A model generated the notes under the pieces. That model did not search any database, had not been told where the DNA came from, and was given only the letters and a program-made list of their open reading frames with translations. Position numbers and translations under genes: made by a program. This document shows positions 23,761 through 32,482 of a DNA stretch of 32,988 nucleotides, piece after piece. Where the stretch lies: positions 1 through 32,988 of the forward strand of contig JAFLUO010000004.1 in assembly GCA_022508705.1 (NCBI GenBank). The letters run 5' to 3'. Each line of letters starts with the position of its first letter. Position 1 is the stretch's first letter. The stretch is from Oscillospiraceae bacterium. GTDB lineage: Bacteria; Bacillota; Clostridia; Oscillospirales; Acutalibacteraceae.

Positions 23761-24861
23761 ATGAAGCAATACGATTATCTTATTGTAGGCTCAGGGCTTT
23801 TTGCGGCAGTTTTTGCCAATGAAGCGAAAAAACACGGTAAGAAGTGTTTTGTAATTGAAAAGCGAAATCATATCGGCGGAAATATTTACTGTGAAAATAT
23901 TGAAGGCATAACCGTGCATAAATACGGAGCTCATATTTTTCACACAAGCAACCGCAGAGTTTGGGAATATGTAAATGAGCTTTGCGAGTTTAACAATTTC
24001 ATAAATTCTCCTGTTTGCAATTTTGAGGGCGAGATATATAATCTTCCCTTTAATATGAACACCTTTTCAAAGATGTTTTCTGTAGCATTGCCGAGCGAGG
24101 CAAAAGCGGTTATAGACTCACAAAGAGCTGAGATTAAAGGCGAGCCTCAGAACCTTGAAGAGCAGGCAATAAGCCTTGTGGGAAGAGTTATTTACGAAAA
24201 GCTTATAAAAGGTTATACCGAAAAACAATGGGGCAGGGATTGTAAGGATTTGCCCGCGTTCATAATAAAGCGCTTGCCCGTTCGTTACACATACAATAAT
24301 AATTATTTTAACGATAAATATCAGGGAATACCCGTGAACGGATACAACGAGCTAATTGAGAAAATGTTTGAGGGAATAGAAATTCGCACAAATACTGACT
24401 TTTTCTCAAACCGTGACGAATATTTGTCCCTTGCCGAAAAATGCGTATTTACAGGGCAGATAGATGAATTTTTTGATTACAAGTTCGGTAGTTTAAGTTA
24501 CAGAAGCCTTCGTTTTGAAACGGAAACTATTGATACTGAAAATTATCAGGGTGTGGCGGTTATGAATTTTTCCGAAAGAAAAATACCCTACACCAGAATA
24601 ATTGAGCATAAGCATTTTGATAGTGATGTAAAAACCTCAAAAACAGTAATTACGAAGGAATATCCAGTGCAATGGTCGGCAGGGAGTGAACCCTATTACC
24701 CTGTTAACGATGAACAGAATAACGCTTTGTATAAAAAATATGAAGAGTTAGCAAAGTCCCAAAAGAATGTTATTTTCGGCGGACGGCTCGGATTGTATAA
24801 ATATTATGATATGGACAAGTGCATAGAAAAAGCGCTTGAAATTTGTGATAAAGAGTTTTGA
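23761..24861 (+). CDS. glf: UDP-galactopyranose mutase
   Basis: Flavoenzyme, 366 aa, the usual length, that converts UDP-galactopyranose to UDP-galactofuranose for surface glycans. The N-terminal FAD-binding fold reads YDYLIVGSGLFAAVFANEA, then VIEKRNHIGGN and the family mark YGAHIFHTSN; GYTEKQWGRD and RLPVRYTYNNNYF are further conserved stretches, and the C-terminal FGGRLGLYKYYDMD holds conserved substrate- and flavin-site residues. I chose the ATG at 23761 because GGAG (23751-23754) is 6 nt away. It stands behind its own promoter and is followed 2 nt later by a glycosyltransferase, so the pair probably makes a galactofuranose-containing glycan. Confidence 0.95.
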   Translation: MKQYDYLIVGSGLFAAVFANEAKKHGKKCFVIEKRNHIGGNIYCENIEGITVHKYGAHIFHTSNRRVWEYVNELCEFNNFINSPVCNFEGEIYNLPFNMNTFSKMFSVALPSEAKAVIDSQRAEIKGEPQNLEEQAISLVGRVIYEKLIKGYTEKQWGRDCKDLPAFIIKRLPVRYTYNNNYFNDKYQGIPVNGYNELIEKMFEGIEIRTNTDFFSNRDEYLSLAEKCVFTGQIDEFFDYKFGSLSYRSLRFETETIDTENYQGVAVMNFSERKIPYTRIIEHKHFDSDVKTSKTVITKEYPVQWSAGSEPYYPVNDEQNNALYKKYEELAKSQKNVIFGGRLGLYKYYDMDKCIEKALEICDKEF

Positions 24862-24863
24862 AT

Positions 24864-25922
24864 ATGAAGGATGTAAAAATTTCGGTAATAATGCCGGTCT
24901 ACAAGGTTGAAAAGTTCATAAGAAAATGTCTTGACAGCGTTTTGGCGCAGACACTCAGCGAGTGGGAGCTTATTGCCGTTGACGACGGAAGCCCTGACAA
25001 GAGCGGTAAAATTTGCGATGAATACGCCAAAAAAGACAGTCGAATTACAGTAATTCATAAAGAAAACGGCGGCGCGCCCTCGGCAAGAAATGCTGCAATT
25101 CCGAAAGCGCGCGGCGAATACCTTTATTTTATGGATTCTGACGATTGGGCAGAGCCTAATATGTTTGAGGAAATGTATAACCTTGCCAAAGAGCATGACG
25201 CACAGCTTGTTGTGTCCGGTTATTACATTGAGACCTATTTCAGCGACACAAAATATTATTCTCAGCAGCAGGCATTGCCGTCAAGAGTTTTTGAAACTCA
25301 AGAGGATTTTCGCAATTATGCTTATAAAATGTTTGACAAAAATCTTCTTTATGCTCCGTGGAACAAGCTGTTTTTAAGGGAGTATATAATTGATAACTGC
25401 ATTACCTTTAAAAACACATTTTGGGACGATTTTCCATTTAATTTAGACGTCATAAAAGATGTTGAAAGAGTTGTTTTGACAGAAAATAAGTATTATCACT
25501 TTATGCGCGCCCGTCAGGAAAGCGAAACTGCGAAATACAGACCTAATATGTATGAAAAGCGTGAAGAGGAGCATGTTTGGATGCTCACTCTATACAAATA
25601 TTGGGGCATTGAGGATGAAAAGAGCCGTGAAATGATACACCGCCGTTATATTGAGCGGGTCATCGGTTGTATTGAAAATGTGACAAATGAGGCTTGTGCT
25701 TTTACTCCGAAAGAGAAAAGGGCGCAAATTAAAATGATGATTAACGCCAAGCCTACACGCATAGCCTTGAAATACGCAAAGCCAAATACGTTTATGATGA
25801 GGCTCATGCTGTTCCCTGTAAAATTGCGAAGCACATGGCTTACATACCTTGAAGGCAAAATCATTTCAAATGTAAAATCGGGGAATATAAAGCTTTTCGC
25901 AACGCTTAAAGCGAACAGATAA
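24864..25922 (+). CDS. Glycosyltransferase family 2
   Basis: GT2 family enzyme, 352 aa, expected on the cytoplasmic side of the membrane. The GT-A fold is clear: VIMPVYKVEKFIRKCLDSVL, VDDGSPDKSG (Asp40-Asp41), GGAPSARNAA and the metal-binding DSD at 91-93 in YFMDSDDW. The C-terminal third is basic, with a hydrophobic patch but no clear transmembrane helix. The ATG at 24864 is 2 nt after the glf stop with AAGAG upstream. Pairing with glf makes galactofuranosyl transfer plausible, but donor and acceptor cannot be read from the sequence. A terminator follows, shared with the opposing operon. Confidence 0.9.
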   Translation: MKDVKISVIMPVYKVEKFIRKCLDSVLAQTLSEWELIAVDDGSPDKSGKICDEYAKKDSRITVIHKENGGAPSARNAAIPKARGEYLYFMDSDDWAEPNMFEEMYNLAKEHDAQLVVSGYYIETYFSDTKYYSQQQALPSRVFETQEDFRNYAYKMFDKNLLYAPWNKLFLREYIIDNCITFKNTFWDDFPFNLDVIKDVERVVLTENKYYHFMRARQESETAKYRPNMYEKREEEHVWMLTLYKYWGIEDEKSREMIHRRYIERVIGCIENVTNEACAFTPKEKRAQIKMMINAKPTRIALKYAKPNTFMMRLMLFPVKLRSTWLTYLEGKIISNVKSGNIKLFATLKANR

Positions 25923-25945
25923 AAATTATATTTTGGATTATAATT

Positions 25946-25977
25946 AAAACTCCTATGAATTTTCATAGGAGTTTTTT
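25946..25977. terminator. Bidirectional intrinsic terminator
   Basis: AAAACTCCTATGA (25946-25958) pairs over 13 bp with TCATAGGAGTTTT (25963-25975), loop ATTT, with T-runs on both sides. It lies between convergent operons and can stop both. Confidence 0.88.
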
Positions 25978-25990
25978 CTTTAGATTTAAA

Positions 25991-27127
25991 CTAATTTAAA
26001 AGGCCCAGTATTTGACGGCAGGCGGTTCCGTTTTCAAAGGATCCCAAATCCTTATGGTGTTTTTCCATATTTTGTTTAAAAAGCTCTTCATCGAAGTTCA
26101 GTATGCTGTTTTGAAGCTCTACATTATCTCTGCACACAGGGAATCCCCAGGAATAAATATCTTTGTCAAAGCCCCTCATTTTTTCATACTCGTCTAAATC
26201 AGGAGTATAAAGCATGCAGGGCTTTTGTGTGAAGGAAAAATCCCAAATGCCCGAAGAATAGTCGGAAATAAGCATATCGCAGGCGATAAACAGCTCCTGT
26301 ATATCGGGATAATCAGAAATATCAACAGTGCCGTTGAGTGTTTCGCAGTATTTTGAAAATCTGTGCTCACGAATCAAAACAATGGCATCTTTTCCAAAAC
26401 GCTTTTTAACAGATTCAATAAGCCCGTTTATATCTAACGGCTTAGGTGTCGCTCCGTTGTCACGATAAGTGGGCGCATACAAAACTGCAAATTGTTCGGG
26501 GGTTATATTCAATTTCTCACGAACAGACTGACGCATTCCGCTGTCAAAGGAAAACAGTATATCATTTCGCGGCATACCGATACTCAAAACATTTCCGTGA
26601 AAGCCGTATTGGGAATGAATTACTTCATCCGTAAAAAACTGACTGCTTGAAACGTAATGGGTAATGTCATATTTCGACTGCCGTTCCAACACCCAATTGT
26701 GAATTGCTGAGTTGTAACCGATGCCTTTGCCTGTTTTTTTATAGCATCCGCCGCCGTGCCATGTTTGTAAGCGTATTTGGTTTTTTCGTGACGGCATTTC
26801 GTTTGTTCTGTGAAAATTAAAAACGATCATCTGCGCAGTAAAGGAATAAAATTTATGTTTTAAAGAACGGTATTTACAGATTTTCGTGTTTTTATTTTCT
26901 TCCAAAAAAGCAAATTTTTCAGGATGCTGAAATGCCCAGATATATTCAAACTCATCTGAGCCGTTCAGTAGAAAGTATTCATATAAAGACTTTGGGTTGC
27001 AGGAGTACTGCTCACCCAGATAACTGTCAAAAACAATTCTGCCTTTTTTTATCGGAAATAACGGAGCAAGAATATTCCACGAAATCTTAATAATAAAGGC
27101 AATACAATATTTAATTAACTCTGTCAT
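25991..27127 (-). CDS. TagB/TagF-like CDP-glycerol glycerophosphotransferase (second copy)
   Basis: Teichoic-acid-type polyol-phosphate transferase/polymerase, 378 aa, last gene of the minus-strand operon. A hydrophobic N-terminal stretch (about residues 3-25) probably associates it with the membrane. Family marks are LQTWHGGGCYKKTGKG (His124), VSSSQFFTDEV, SIGMPRNDILF, ILYAPTYRDN-like (VLYAPTYRDN) and CDMLISDYSSGIWDF. Enzymes of this family use CDP-glycerol or CDP-ribitol to build or prime phosphopolyol chains. The start ATG overlaps the stop of the upstream paralogue as TAATG, with no separate strong ribosome binding site, so translation is coupled. Which polyol it uses is not evident. Confidence 0.88.
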   Translation of the reverse strand: MTELIKYCIAFIIKISWNILAPLFPIKKGRIVFDSYLGEQYSCNPKSLYEYFLLNGSDEFEYIWAFQHPEKFAFLEENKNTKICKYRSLKHKFYSFTAQMIVFNFHRTNEMPSRKNQIRLQTWHGGGCYKKTGKGIGYNSAIHNWVLERQSKYDITHYVSSSQFFTDEVIHSQYGFHGNVLSIGMPRNDILFSFDSGMRQSVREKLNITPEQFAVLYAPTYRDNGATPKPLDINGLIESVKKRFGKDAIVLIREHRFSKYCETLNGTVDISDYPDIQELFIACDMLISDYSSGIWDFSFTQKPCMLYTPDLDEYEKMRGFDKDIYSWGFPVCRDNVELQNSILNFDEELFKQNMEKHHKDLGSFENGTACRQILGLLN

Positions 27128-28398
27128 TACTGTGAATTGCAATTTATATATTTCTTTATAAGCTCAACAACCTGCTTTGCAGCAGTTCCTGTTTCTTTAC
27201 AACCGCGAGCCTCAAGAAATTCCTTTGCTTTTATGTCATAAGTTTGAGCGTCAAAATTTTTAATAGAACTAATAAGCTGGCTGTTGTTCTCTGCAATCGG
27301 GAACGGGGTACTGTCTAACGGGTAGTAGAAGCCTCTTTCCTTATCATAATTTTTAAGGTCATTAGCATAAATAAATCCCGGTTTTCCCGTTAAAACAAAA
27401 TCACAAATCCAGCTTGAATAGTCTGTAATGCCAATATCAGAAGCAAGCATAAGCTCCTGAATATCGGGATAAGTATTGCCAGCTAAAATATTGGGATTTT
27501 CACGAATTTCTTTTACATTTTTAAGAGCTTTCGCAACCTTAAAATGATAGCGGTTAAGAATCATCCATTCGCCGCCGAAACGCTCTTTGGCAGCTTCCAT
27601 TACGCCGTTGTAGTCAATGTCATAACACTTGATTGTTTTTTCGTCACGAAAGGTCGGAGCGTATAAAATCAAATGGCAGTTTTCGTCAATATTGTAAAAT
27701 TCGCAAACCTTTTTCTTGATAAGCTTCTGTTCCTCATCATTCGCAAATAATATATCGTTTCTTGGATGACCGTATTCAAGGATTTTAACTTTCTCATTGG
27801 GCCAGTAAGTTGTTCTGTAAACCTCAGTTTCAAAAGCAGAGTTTGAAATCATATAATCTGTAATCTTACTTGCGATTTTTGCGGCTCTTGCCCATTTTTT
27901 AACAACAATTTTATTTGAGTCAATTCTTTTAAGACCCATTGAACCGTGCCAGGTGTTAATGTAAATTTGGTTTTTCTTTTTCGGAACGTATTCCCAAGGG
28001 AAGCAAACTGCGTTGTCAATCCATACCTTTGCGCTTGCGGCTTCATAGAAAAATTCCAATGAATTTCTACGAACAAGTCTGACCTGCTCGGGAAACGGTG
28101 ACGGAAGTAAATCAATAGTTTTTTTATCCGTTGCAAAAACAATATCGCAGTCAATATTTTGCCTAATAAGCTCATCGCAAATATAAGCAGGGTTGCACTG
28201 ATATTTATTTGAATAGTGCATAAACATAATTTTATTGTCTTCGACTTTTGTCCTCATTGAAATTGAGCGCCTGGCAGCCATTGCAATCAATCCGTCAAAA
28301 AACTGCCGAAGTCTTAAGAATAAAAACTTAAAAAAGCCTTTTTCAGCCATTCGTCTTTCAACTTGTGACAACTTCCTGTTTTGATCAATACTTTTCAT
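27127..28398 (-). CDS. TagB/TagF-like CDP-glycerol glycerophosphotransferase (first copy)
   Basis: 423-aa paralogue of the next gene in the operon. After a basic, partly hydrophobic N-terminus it has YINTWHGSMGLKRI (His151), ISNSAFETEVYR, EYGHPRNDILFAN, LILYAPTFRDEK and SDIGITDYSSWICDF, the same motifs in the same order as its partner. The two are clearly diverged, which suits a division of labour such as a primase and a polymerase (TagB and TagF in Bacillus), though that assignment is inference. A GGGG stretch 7 nt upstream of the ATG at 28398 may act as ribosome binding site. It starts 34 nt after the SDR gene and is coupled to the downstream copy. Confidence 0.88.
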   Translation of the reverse strand: MKSIDQNRKLSQVERRMAEKGFFKFLFLRLRQFFDGLIAMAARRSISMRTKVEDNKIMFMHYSNKYQCNPAYICDELIRQNIDCDIVFATDKKTIDLLPSPFPEQVRLVRRNSLEFFYEAASAKVWIDNAVCFPWEYVPKKKNQIYINTWHGSMGLKRIDSNKIVVKKWARAAKIASKITDYMISNSAFETEVYRTTYWPNEKVKILEYGHPRNDILFANDEEQKLIKKKVCEFYNIDENCHLILYAPTFRDEKTIKCYDIDYNGVMEAAKERFGGEWMILNRYHFKVAKALKNVKEIRENPNILAGNTYPDIQELMLASDIGITDYSSWICDFVLTGKPGFIYANDLKNYDKERGFYYPLDSTPFPIAENNSQLISSIKNFDAQTYDIKAKEFLEARGCKETGTAAKQVVELIKKYINCNSQ

Positions 28399-28432
28399 AT
28401 TTTAACCCCATATCAACATCAGTTCTTTTTAT

Positions 28433-29479
28433 TTAACACTCTTTATTATAAGACATATCTTCAATTAAATTTTTGAACATACTTTCAAGGTCAACCTTGG
28501 CGTCCCATCCTAAGTTTCGTAGCTTCTCCGTGCCGAGTTTAATCTTAACCGTCGGATTGTAACCCATTTTAGCGGCATTGCCGTTGTCCTCAATTACTAC
28601 TTTAATGTTCTTTTCAGGGTAAAACGAGCAAAGCATTTCTGCCATATCGTAAATTGAAATATCCGAATTTTCATTTGCAATATTATACGCCTGACCGATT
28701 TCGCCCCTTGCGGCAACCGTCATTAAAGCGGTTACAGCATCTGAAAGATAGCAATAATTTCTGACTGTTTCGCCCTTGGTGTGAAGTATTATATCTCTGC
28801 CTTCAATAACACACCGCGCAAAGTCCGCAAATACTCTGCCGTCATTGTAGGCAACGCCGGGGCCGAAGGTTTGCGTAAGACGGACAATCTTAACGGGTAC
28901 GCCGTATTCAGATGCGTAAGACACGCAAAGACATTCAACCATTCTTTTGCCCAGTGAATAGCTGCTGCGGACGTTTAACTGGTCAATATAACCGTAATCG
29001 TTTTCAGTAATAATTTTAAGATCGGGCGGTGTAACGCCGTAAACCTCAAGAGATGACATATAAACAAATGCCTTAAGATTTTTCTGCGCTCTTGCGGCGC
29101 AAAGCATATTTTCCGTTCCCTTAATGGCAATATCAATAGTCTCAACAGGCTTTTCTACCATATCCTTTGAGCTTGTAATGCTTGCCCCGTGGAAAATATA
29201 GTCAACCTCAAAATCAAAAGCAGTAACATTTACAATGTCGCTGACAACAAGAATTACTTCGTCGCCGAAAATTCTCTTTGCCTTCTGCTCATTTCTTACA
29301 AGAGCATAGATTTTAATATTTGCATTCTGCGTTTTATTCAGTTCAATAAGACTTTTAATAAAGAATGAACCGATAAGACCTGTAGCCCCTGTAATCAACA
29401 CAGAAGAATTAAAAAGCTCTTTGCAAACAGGCTCGCTTACAACTGCTTTAATATCATTCAATTCAACCGAACTTTGCAT
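28433..29479 (-). CDS. Extended SDR: NAD-dependent epimerase/dehydratase
   Basis: Extended short-chain dehydrogenase, 348 aa. Rossmann motif GATGLIG (31-37), a central YIFHGASITSS, FVYMSSLEVYG and the catalytic YSLGK (Tyr174, Lys178) are all present, and NYCYLSDAV with a C-terminal GW motif fits nucleotide-sugar epimerases/decarboxylases. It lies just downstream of a TarI/IspD-like cytidylyltransferase, so it may supply or modify the sugar or polyol that is activated there; Haemophilus Bcs1 joins an IspD-like and an SDR domain in one protein, a related idea. The start is uncertain: ATG 29479 has AAGG 5 nt upstream, and ATG 29500 is also in frame but lies in the repeat element that forms the leader of this gene. 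Confidence 0.85.
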   Translation of the reverse strand: MQSSVELNDIKAVVSEPVCKELFNSSVLITGATGLIGSFFIKSLIELNKTQNANIKIYALVRNEQKAKRIFGDEVILVVSDIVNVTAFDFEVDYIFHGASITSSKDMVEKPVETIDIAIKGTENMLCAARAQKNLKAFVYMSSLEVYGVTPPDLKIITENDYGYIDQLNVRSSYSLGKRMVECLCVSYASEYGVPVKIVRLTQTFGPGVAYNDGRVFADFARCVIEGRDIILHTKGETVRNYCYLSDAVTALMTVAARGEIGQAYNIANENSDISIYDMAEMLCSFYPEKNIKVVIEDNGNAAKMGYNPTVKIKLGTEKLRNLGWDAKVDLESMFKNLIEDMSYNKEC

Positions 29480-29488
29480 AATCGCCTT

Positions 29489-29563
29489 GCGATACAGCAT
29501 TCGCACAAAAAGTCATAAAAAGCAACTTTTCGTGCACGGTATCGTTCCTTTCTTTGTATTTTT
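29489..29563 (-). repeat. Structured leader repeat, copy 2 (upstream of the SDR gene)
   Basis: Inverted second copy of the element at 16668-16742. On the minus strand the outer stem is CGATAC (29544-29539) with GTATCG (29495-29490), and the inner stem GCACGAAAAG (29535-29526) with CTTTTTGTGC (29512-29503). A GTG at 29537 with AAGAAAGGA upstream opens a 24-codon frame that ends at 29463, overlapping the SDR start; its first 16 residues resemble those encoded by copy 1. Confidence 0.7.
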
Positions 29564-29579
29564 GCTCTACATATCCCTT

Positions 29580-30296
29580 TTAAAGAATTTGTGCATTTTC
29601 CCTCGCTTCTGTAATAGCACGGAAAATGTAAAAATCAGACGGAGTAGTGATTTTAATATTTTCAGGCGGGCCCTCAACAACGTGAAGAGTTGCGCCGTAG
29701 TGGGACATAAGCATTGCAGAGTCAATAGCGCTGAAATCTTCGGCATCTGCTTTGTTGTGAGCATCAACAATATCTTGCAAAATAAAGCATTGCGGAGCGC
29801 GTGCCATTCTGCAAATTGAACGGTCCATAACCTCGTTTATTTCATTATTTTCGTTTACGCTGATTATGGTCTCAATAGCGGGAGTAACGGTAACGCTGTT
29901 GCCGTTTGCTTTTACGCACTCAATATTGTCTGTAATAATTTGCTCATTGATAAGCGGACGAACACCGTCGTGAATAAGCACAATAGAATCCTTTGGAACA
30001 CTCTCGTTCTCATAAAGAGCAAAAAGACCGTTTCTGATTGAATGTTGACCTGTATCTCCGCCTTCAACAACTTTAATTACTTTGTTAATGCAGAACTTTT
30101 TGAGAAGAGTGTTCATATAAGGAATCCAATCCTTTAAGCAAACAACAACAATTCCGTCAATCAGCGGATGTTCTTCAAAATGCTCAATAGTGTGAATAAT
30201 GATCGGCTTGCTGTTTAATTCAAGAAACTGTTTGGGCTTGTTTTTTGTGTTCATTCTTTGACCGGTTCCGCCGGCAAAAATTAAAGCATAGTTCAT
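29580..30296 (-). CDS. TarI/IspD-like cytidylyltransferase
   Basis: Nucleotidyltransferase of the IspD/TarI family, 238 aa, that joins CMP to a phosphorylated polyol. The CTP-binding start is FAGGTGQRM followed by KPKQFLELNSKPI; IHDGVRPLI (109-117), VTPAIETI, RAPQCF and KITTPSDFYIF are family marks. HDGVRP is, from memory, the TarI-type version, whereas IspD usually has HDAARP, so ribitol-5-phosphate or a related polyol phosphate is a better guess than methylerythritol phosphate. The operon context (LicD, TagF-like proteins) supports this. A clear AAGGAG (30305-30310) lies 8 nt from the start. The leader repeat separates it from the SDR gene. Confidence 0.88.
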   Translation of the reverse strand: MNYALIFAGGTGQRMNTKNKPKQFLELNSKPIIIHTIEHFEEHPLIDGIVVVCLKDWIPYMNTLLKKFCINKVIKVVEGGDTGQHSIRNGLFALYENESVPKDSIVLIHDGVRPLINEQIITDNIECVKANGNSVTVTPAIETIISVNENNEINEVMDRSICRMARAPQCFILQDIVDAHNKADAEDFSAIDSAMLMSHYGATLHVVEGPPENIKITTPSDFYIFRAITEARENAQIL

Positions 30297-30320
30297 ATTG
30301 ATTTCTCCTTTAATTTTTAA

Positions 30321-31256
30321 CTATTTATTTTCAGGAAATTTTAATTCTGTTACAGCGTGGCGTTCGCGACTGCTTTCGGGCGGTGGAGTCATATAATCCT
30401 CACCGAAAAGCCCCGTAAGGTAAGATTCGTAGCCACACATAATATAAAATTCAGTATCTTCAAAATCTGTCAAAACAGCTTTTTCAAAGGTTTCCCTCGG
30501 CTGCATTTCGCCGAAATAATGCTTTCTGCCCGTGGGAATTGAAACGAAAGAGCTGTTTATATTTTTACATGATGACATTCTTTTTTCTGTAATAAGAAGC
30601 CATTTCCTTAAAGAGAAAAAGGATAAAAGCTTTGCGAGCCGAAGTTTGCGTTCAATTACTGCAATCTGCTTTTTATCGGTAATAAAGGGACGAATAAGCG
30701 GCGCGTTGTTTTTTAGCCTTACGCACGAACAAATAAGGAGCAAAAGCTCACATGTGTAGCCGTGCAGTTTACGAAGAAACGAATTATCGTAAACATTTTC
30801 AAGTGGATTTATATCAATAAAAATTCCTGCATTTTCAGGGTCGCTTTCAAAAATTTCACGGCAAACCGAGCCTTTTAGACGGATTTTCATAAAGTTTGCA
30901 TCATATTTTTCGTTAATGCGTATTTCCTCATAAAAATATTTCTCGGGAAATTCGGCGTTTAAAAGGGCGGGGAATCTGTCGTAATCCTCTCTGGGCATAA
31001 TAACGTCAATGTCGTCATCCCACGGAATAAAACCTTTGTGACGAACTGCGCCAAGGCAAGAACCGCCGCCGAGAAAATATGTCAAAGAATGCTTTTCGCA
31101 AACGAAATGAATATCCTTCATCATTTGCAGCAAAACTTTTTGAAGCTTTGCGGTCTGTTCTTCAGTAATAAACTGAATATCTTTATTATTTGTAATTATC
31201 TGCCGAAACATTACATTGGTTTCAAACAGAGATTTTATTTTATCAATAAAACTCAT
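30321..31256 (-). CDS. LicD family phosphotransferase
   Basis: LicD-family protein, 311 aa. The hallmark stretch is TYFLGGGSCLGAVRHKGFIPW followed by DDDIDVIM, with metal-binding acidic residues at 80-84. Members transfer phosphocholine or another phospho-substituent, including polyol phosphates, from a CDP carrier onto glycans. No choline uptake or activation gene (licA/licC type) is seen, and the adjacent gene makes a CDP-linked polyol, so a polyol-phosphate transfer is plausible. The ATG at 31256 is preferred over the GTG at 31265 that overlaps the upstream stop. The gene lies directly after the ABC ATPase gene in the operon. Confidence 0.88.
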   Translation of the reverse strand: MSFIDKIKSLFETNVMFRQIITNNKDIQFITEEQTAKLQKVLLQMMKDIHFVCEKHSLTYFLGGGSCLGAVRHKGFIPWDDDIDVIMPREDYDRFPALLNAEFPEKYFYEEIRINEKYDANFMKIRLKGSVCREIFESDPENAGIFIDINPLENVYDNSFLRKLHGYTCELLLLICSCVRLKNNAPLIRPFITDKKQIAVIERKLRLAKLLSFFSLRKWLLITEKRMSSCKNINSSFVSIPTGRKHYFGEMQPRETFEKAVLTDFEDTEFYIMCGYESYLTGLFGEDYMTPPPESSRERHAVTELKFPENK

Positions 31257-31261
31257 AATTC

Positions 31262-32467
31262 TCACGCACTTGTGCAGGTACAGTCAATGTACATTATGCC
31301 TGTACCCATAAATGTATCGGATTTAATTTCAAAGGGCTTTTTATTCATAACACCACGCACAAAGCCCGACTGCGGATTCCAGATTTCGCACGTTATGAAA
31401 TAATGCCCTGCAAGGAGTTGTGGCTGGTGAAGAACAACGTGCAGTCTGTGCTTGCCGACACTGTTTTGTAAAACGAACTGTTTGCCCTGCCTGTCAGAAG
31501 AGAAAATTTCCTTTTGCTCGCTGTCGTAAACTGTAATTGCACAGTTAAGGTTATCCGCGGCAACATTTACTTCGTAATTAGCAGAGATTTCAATGTCCTC
31601 GCCTGCGGAAAATACGGTTTGCTCTTCTCCCATGCCGTTCACAAGATGGGCTTTGTTCGGGTGAAGCATATCATCTTTAGTAAGAAGCAAATCTGCGTTC
31701 TCTTTACGCCTGCGCTCGTTTTCTTCTCTGCGTTCTGCTTTCAGATAATCCTGATACATTTGAACGGCGGTTCCCGTTTGACCATAGTACATAAGCTCGC
31801 CGTGCTTTATCCACATACAAGAGGAGCAAAAGGCCTTGATTGTAGAAAGATCGTGGCTTACAAAAAGAATTGTTTTGCCGTTTTTGCGGAACTCTTCCAT
31901 CTTTGCAAGGCATTTTAATTTGAACGACATATCGCCGACGGCAAGAACCTCGTCAACAATTAAAATATCAGGGTCAAGATTTACGCTTACGGCAAATCCA
32001 AGCCTTGATTTCATACCGCTGGAATACGTTCTTACGGGCTGGTCAATAAAATCACCAATGTCGGCAAATTGCAAAATTGCGTCCATTCGGTTGTTGATTT
32101 CCTCTTTTGTAAGGCCTATCGTTCTGCCCTTAATATAGGCATTTTCACGCCCCGTCAGCTCTTTGTCAAATCCGGAGGTCAGCTCTAACATAGCAACTAT
32201 TCTGCCGTTAGTCTGAATTGTGCCGGAGGTCATTTTTGTAACGCCCGTTATCATTTTAAGAAGGGTTGATTTACCGTTTCCGTTTTTGCCGATAATTCCG
32301 ACCGCTTCTCCTTTGGGTATGGTAACGGAAAGGTCCTTCATGGCGTAAAACTCTTTATACGGAACGTGTGAGGAAAAGGCATGAAGCACCCTGTACCACG
32401 GGTGCTTATATTTTTTGTATATTTTTGTAAGATGTTCAACTTTTACAGAATAATTGTTGTTTTCCAT
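31262..32467 (-). CDS. Polysaccharide ABC exporter ATPase with C-terminal sugar-binding domain (Wzt/TagH-like)
   Basis: ATP-binding subunit of a surface-polymer exporter, 401 aa. Walker A GKNGNGKST at 60-68, signature YSSGM at 148-152, Walker B DILIVDE at 167-173 and the H-loop FVSHD define the nucleotide-binding domain, of the TagH/Wzt subfamily (note YAMKDLSVTIPKGEAVGIIG). A Lys/Arg/Glu-rich linker (about 245-265) leads to a C-terminal beta-rich domain (about 275-400, with GHYFITCEIWNP) like the Wzt C-terminal domain, which in Gram-negative O-antigen exporters recognises the chain end. An AGAGGTG ribosome binding site overlaps the stop of the permease gene, so the two are coupled. Confidence 0.92.
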   Translation of the reverse strand: MENNNYSVKVEHLTKIYKKYKHPWYRVLHAFSSHVPYKEFYAMKDLSVTIPKGEAVGIIGKNGNGKSTLLKMITGVTKMTSGTIQTNGRIVAMLELTSGFDKELTGRENAYIKGRTIGLTKEEINNRMDAILQFADIGDFIDQPVRTYSSGMKSRLGFAVSVNLDPDILIVDEVLAVGDMSFKLKCLAKMEEFRKNGKTILFVSHDLSTIKAFCSSCMWIKHGELMYYGQTGTAVQMYQDYLKAERREENERRRKENADLLLTKDDMLHPNKAHLVNGMGEEQTVFSAGEDIEISANYEVNVAADNLNCAITVYDSEQKEIFSSDRQGKQFVLQNSVGKHRLHVVLHQPQLLAGHYFITCEIWNPQSGFVRGVMNKKPFEIKSDTFMGTGIMYIDCTCTSA

Positions 32468-32482
32468 TTATTTAAACACCTC

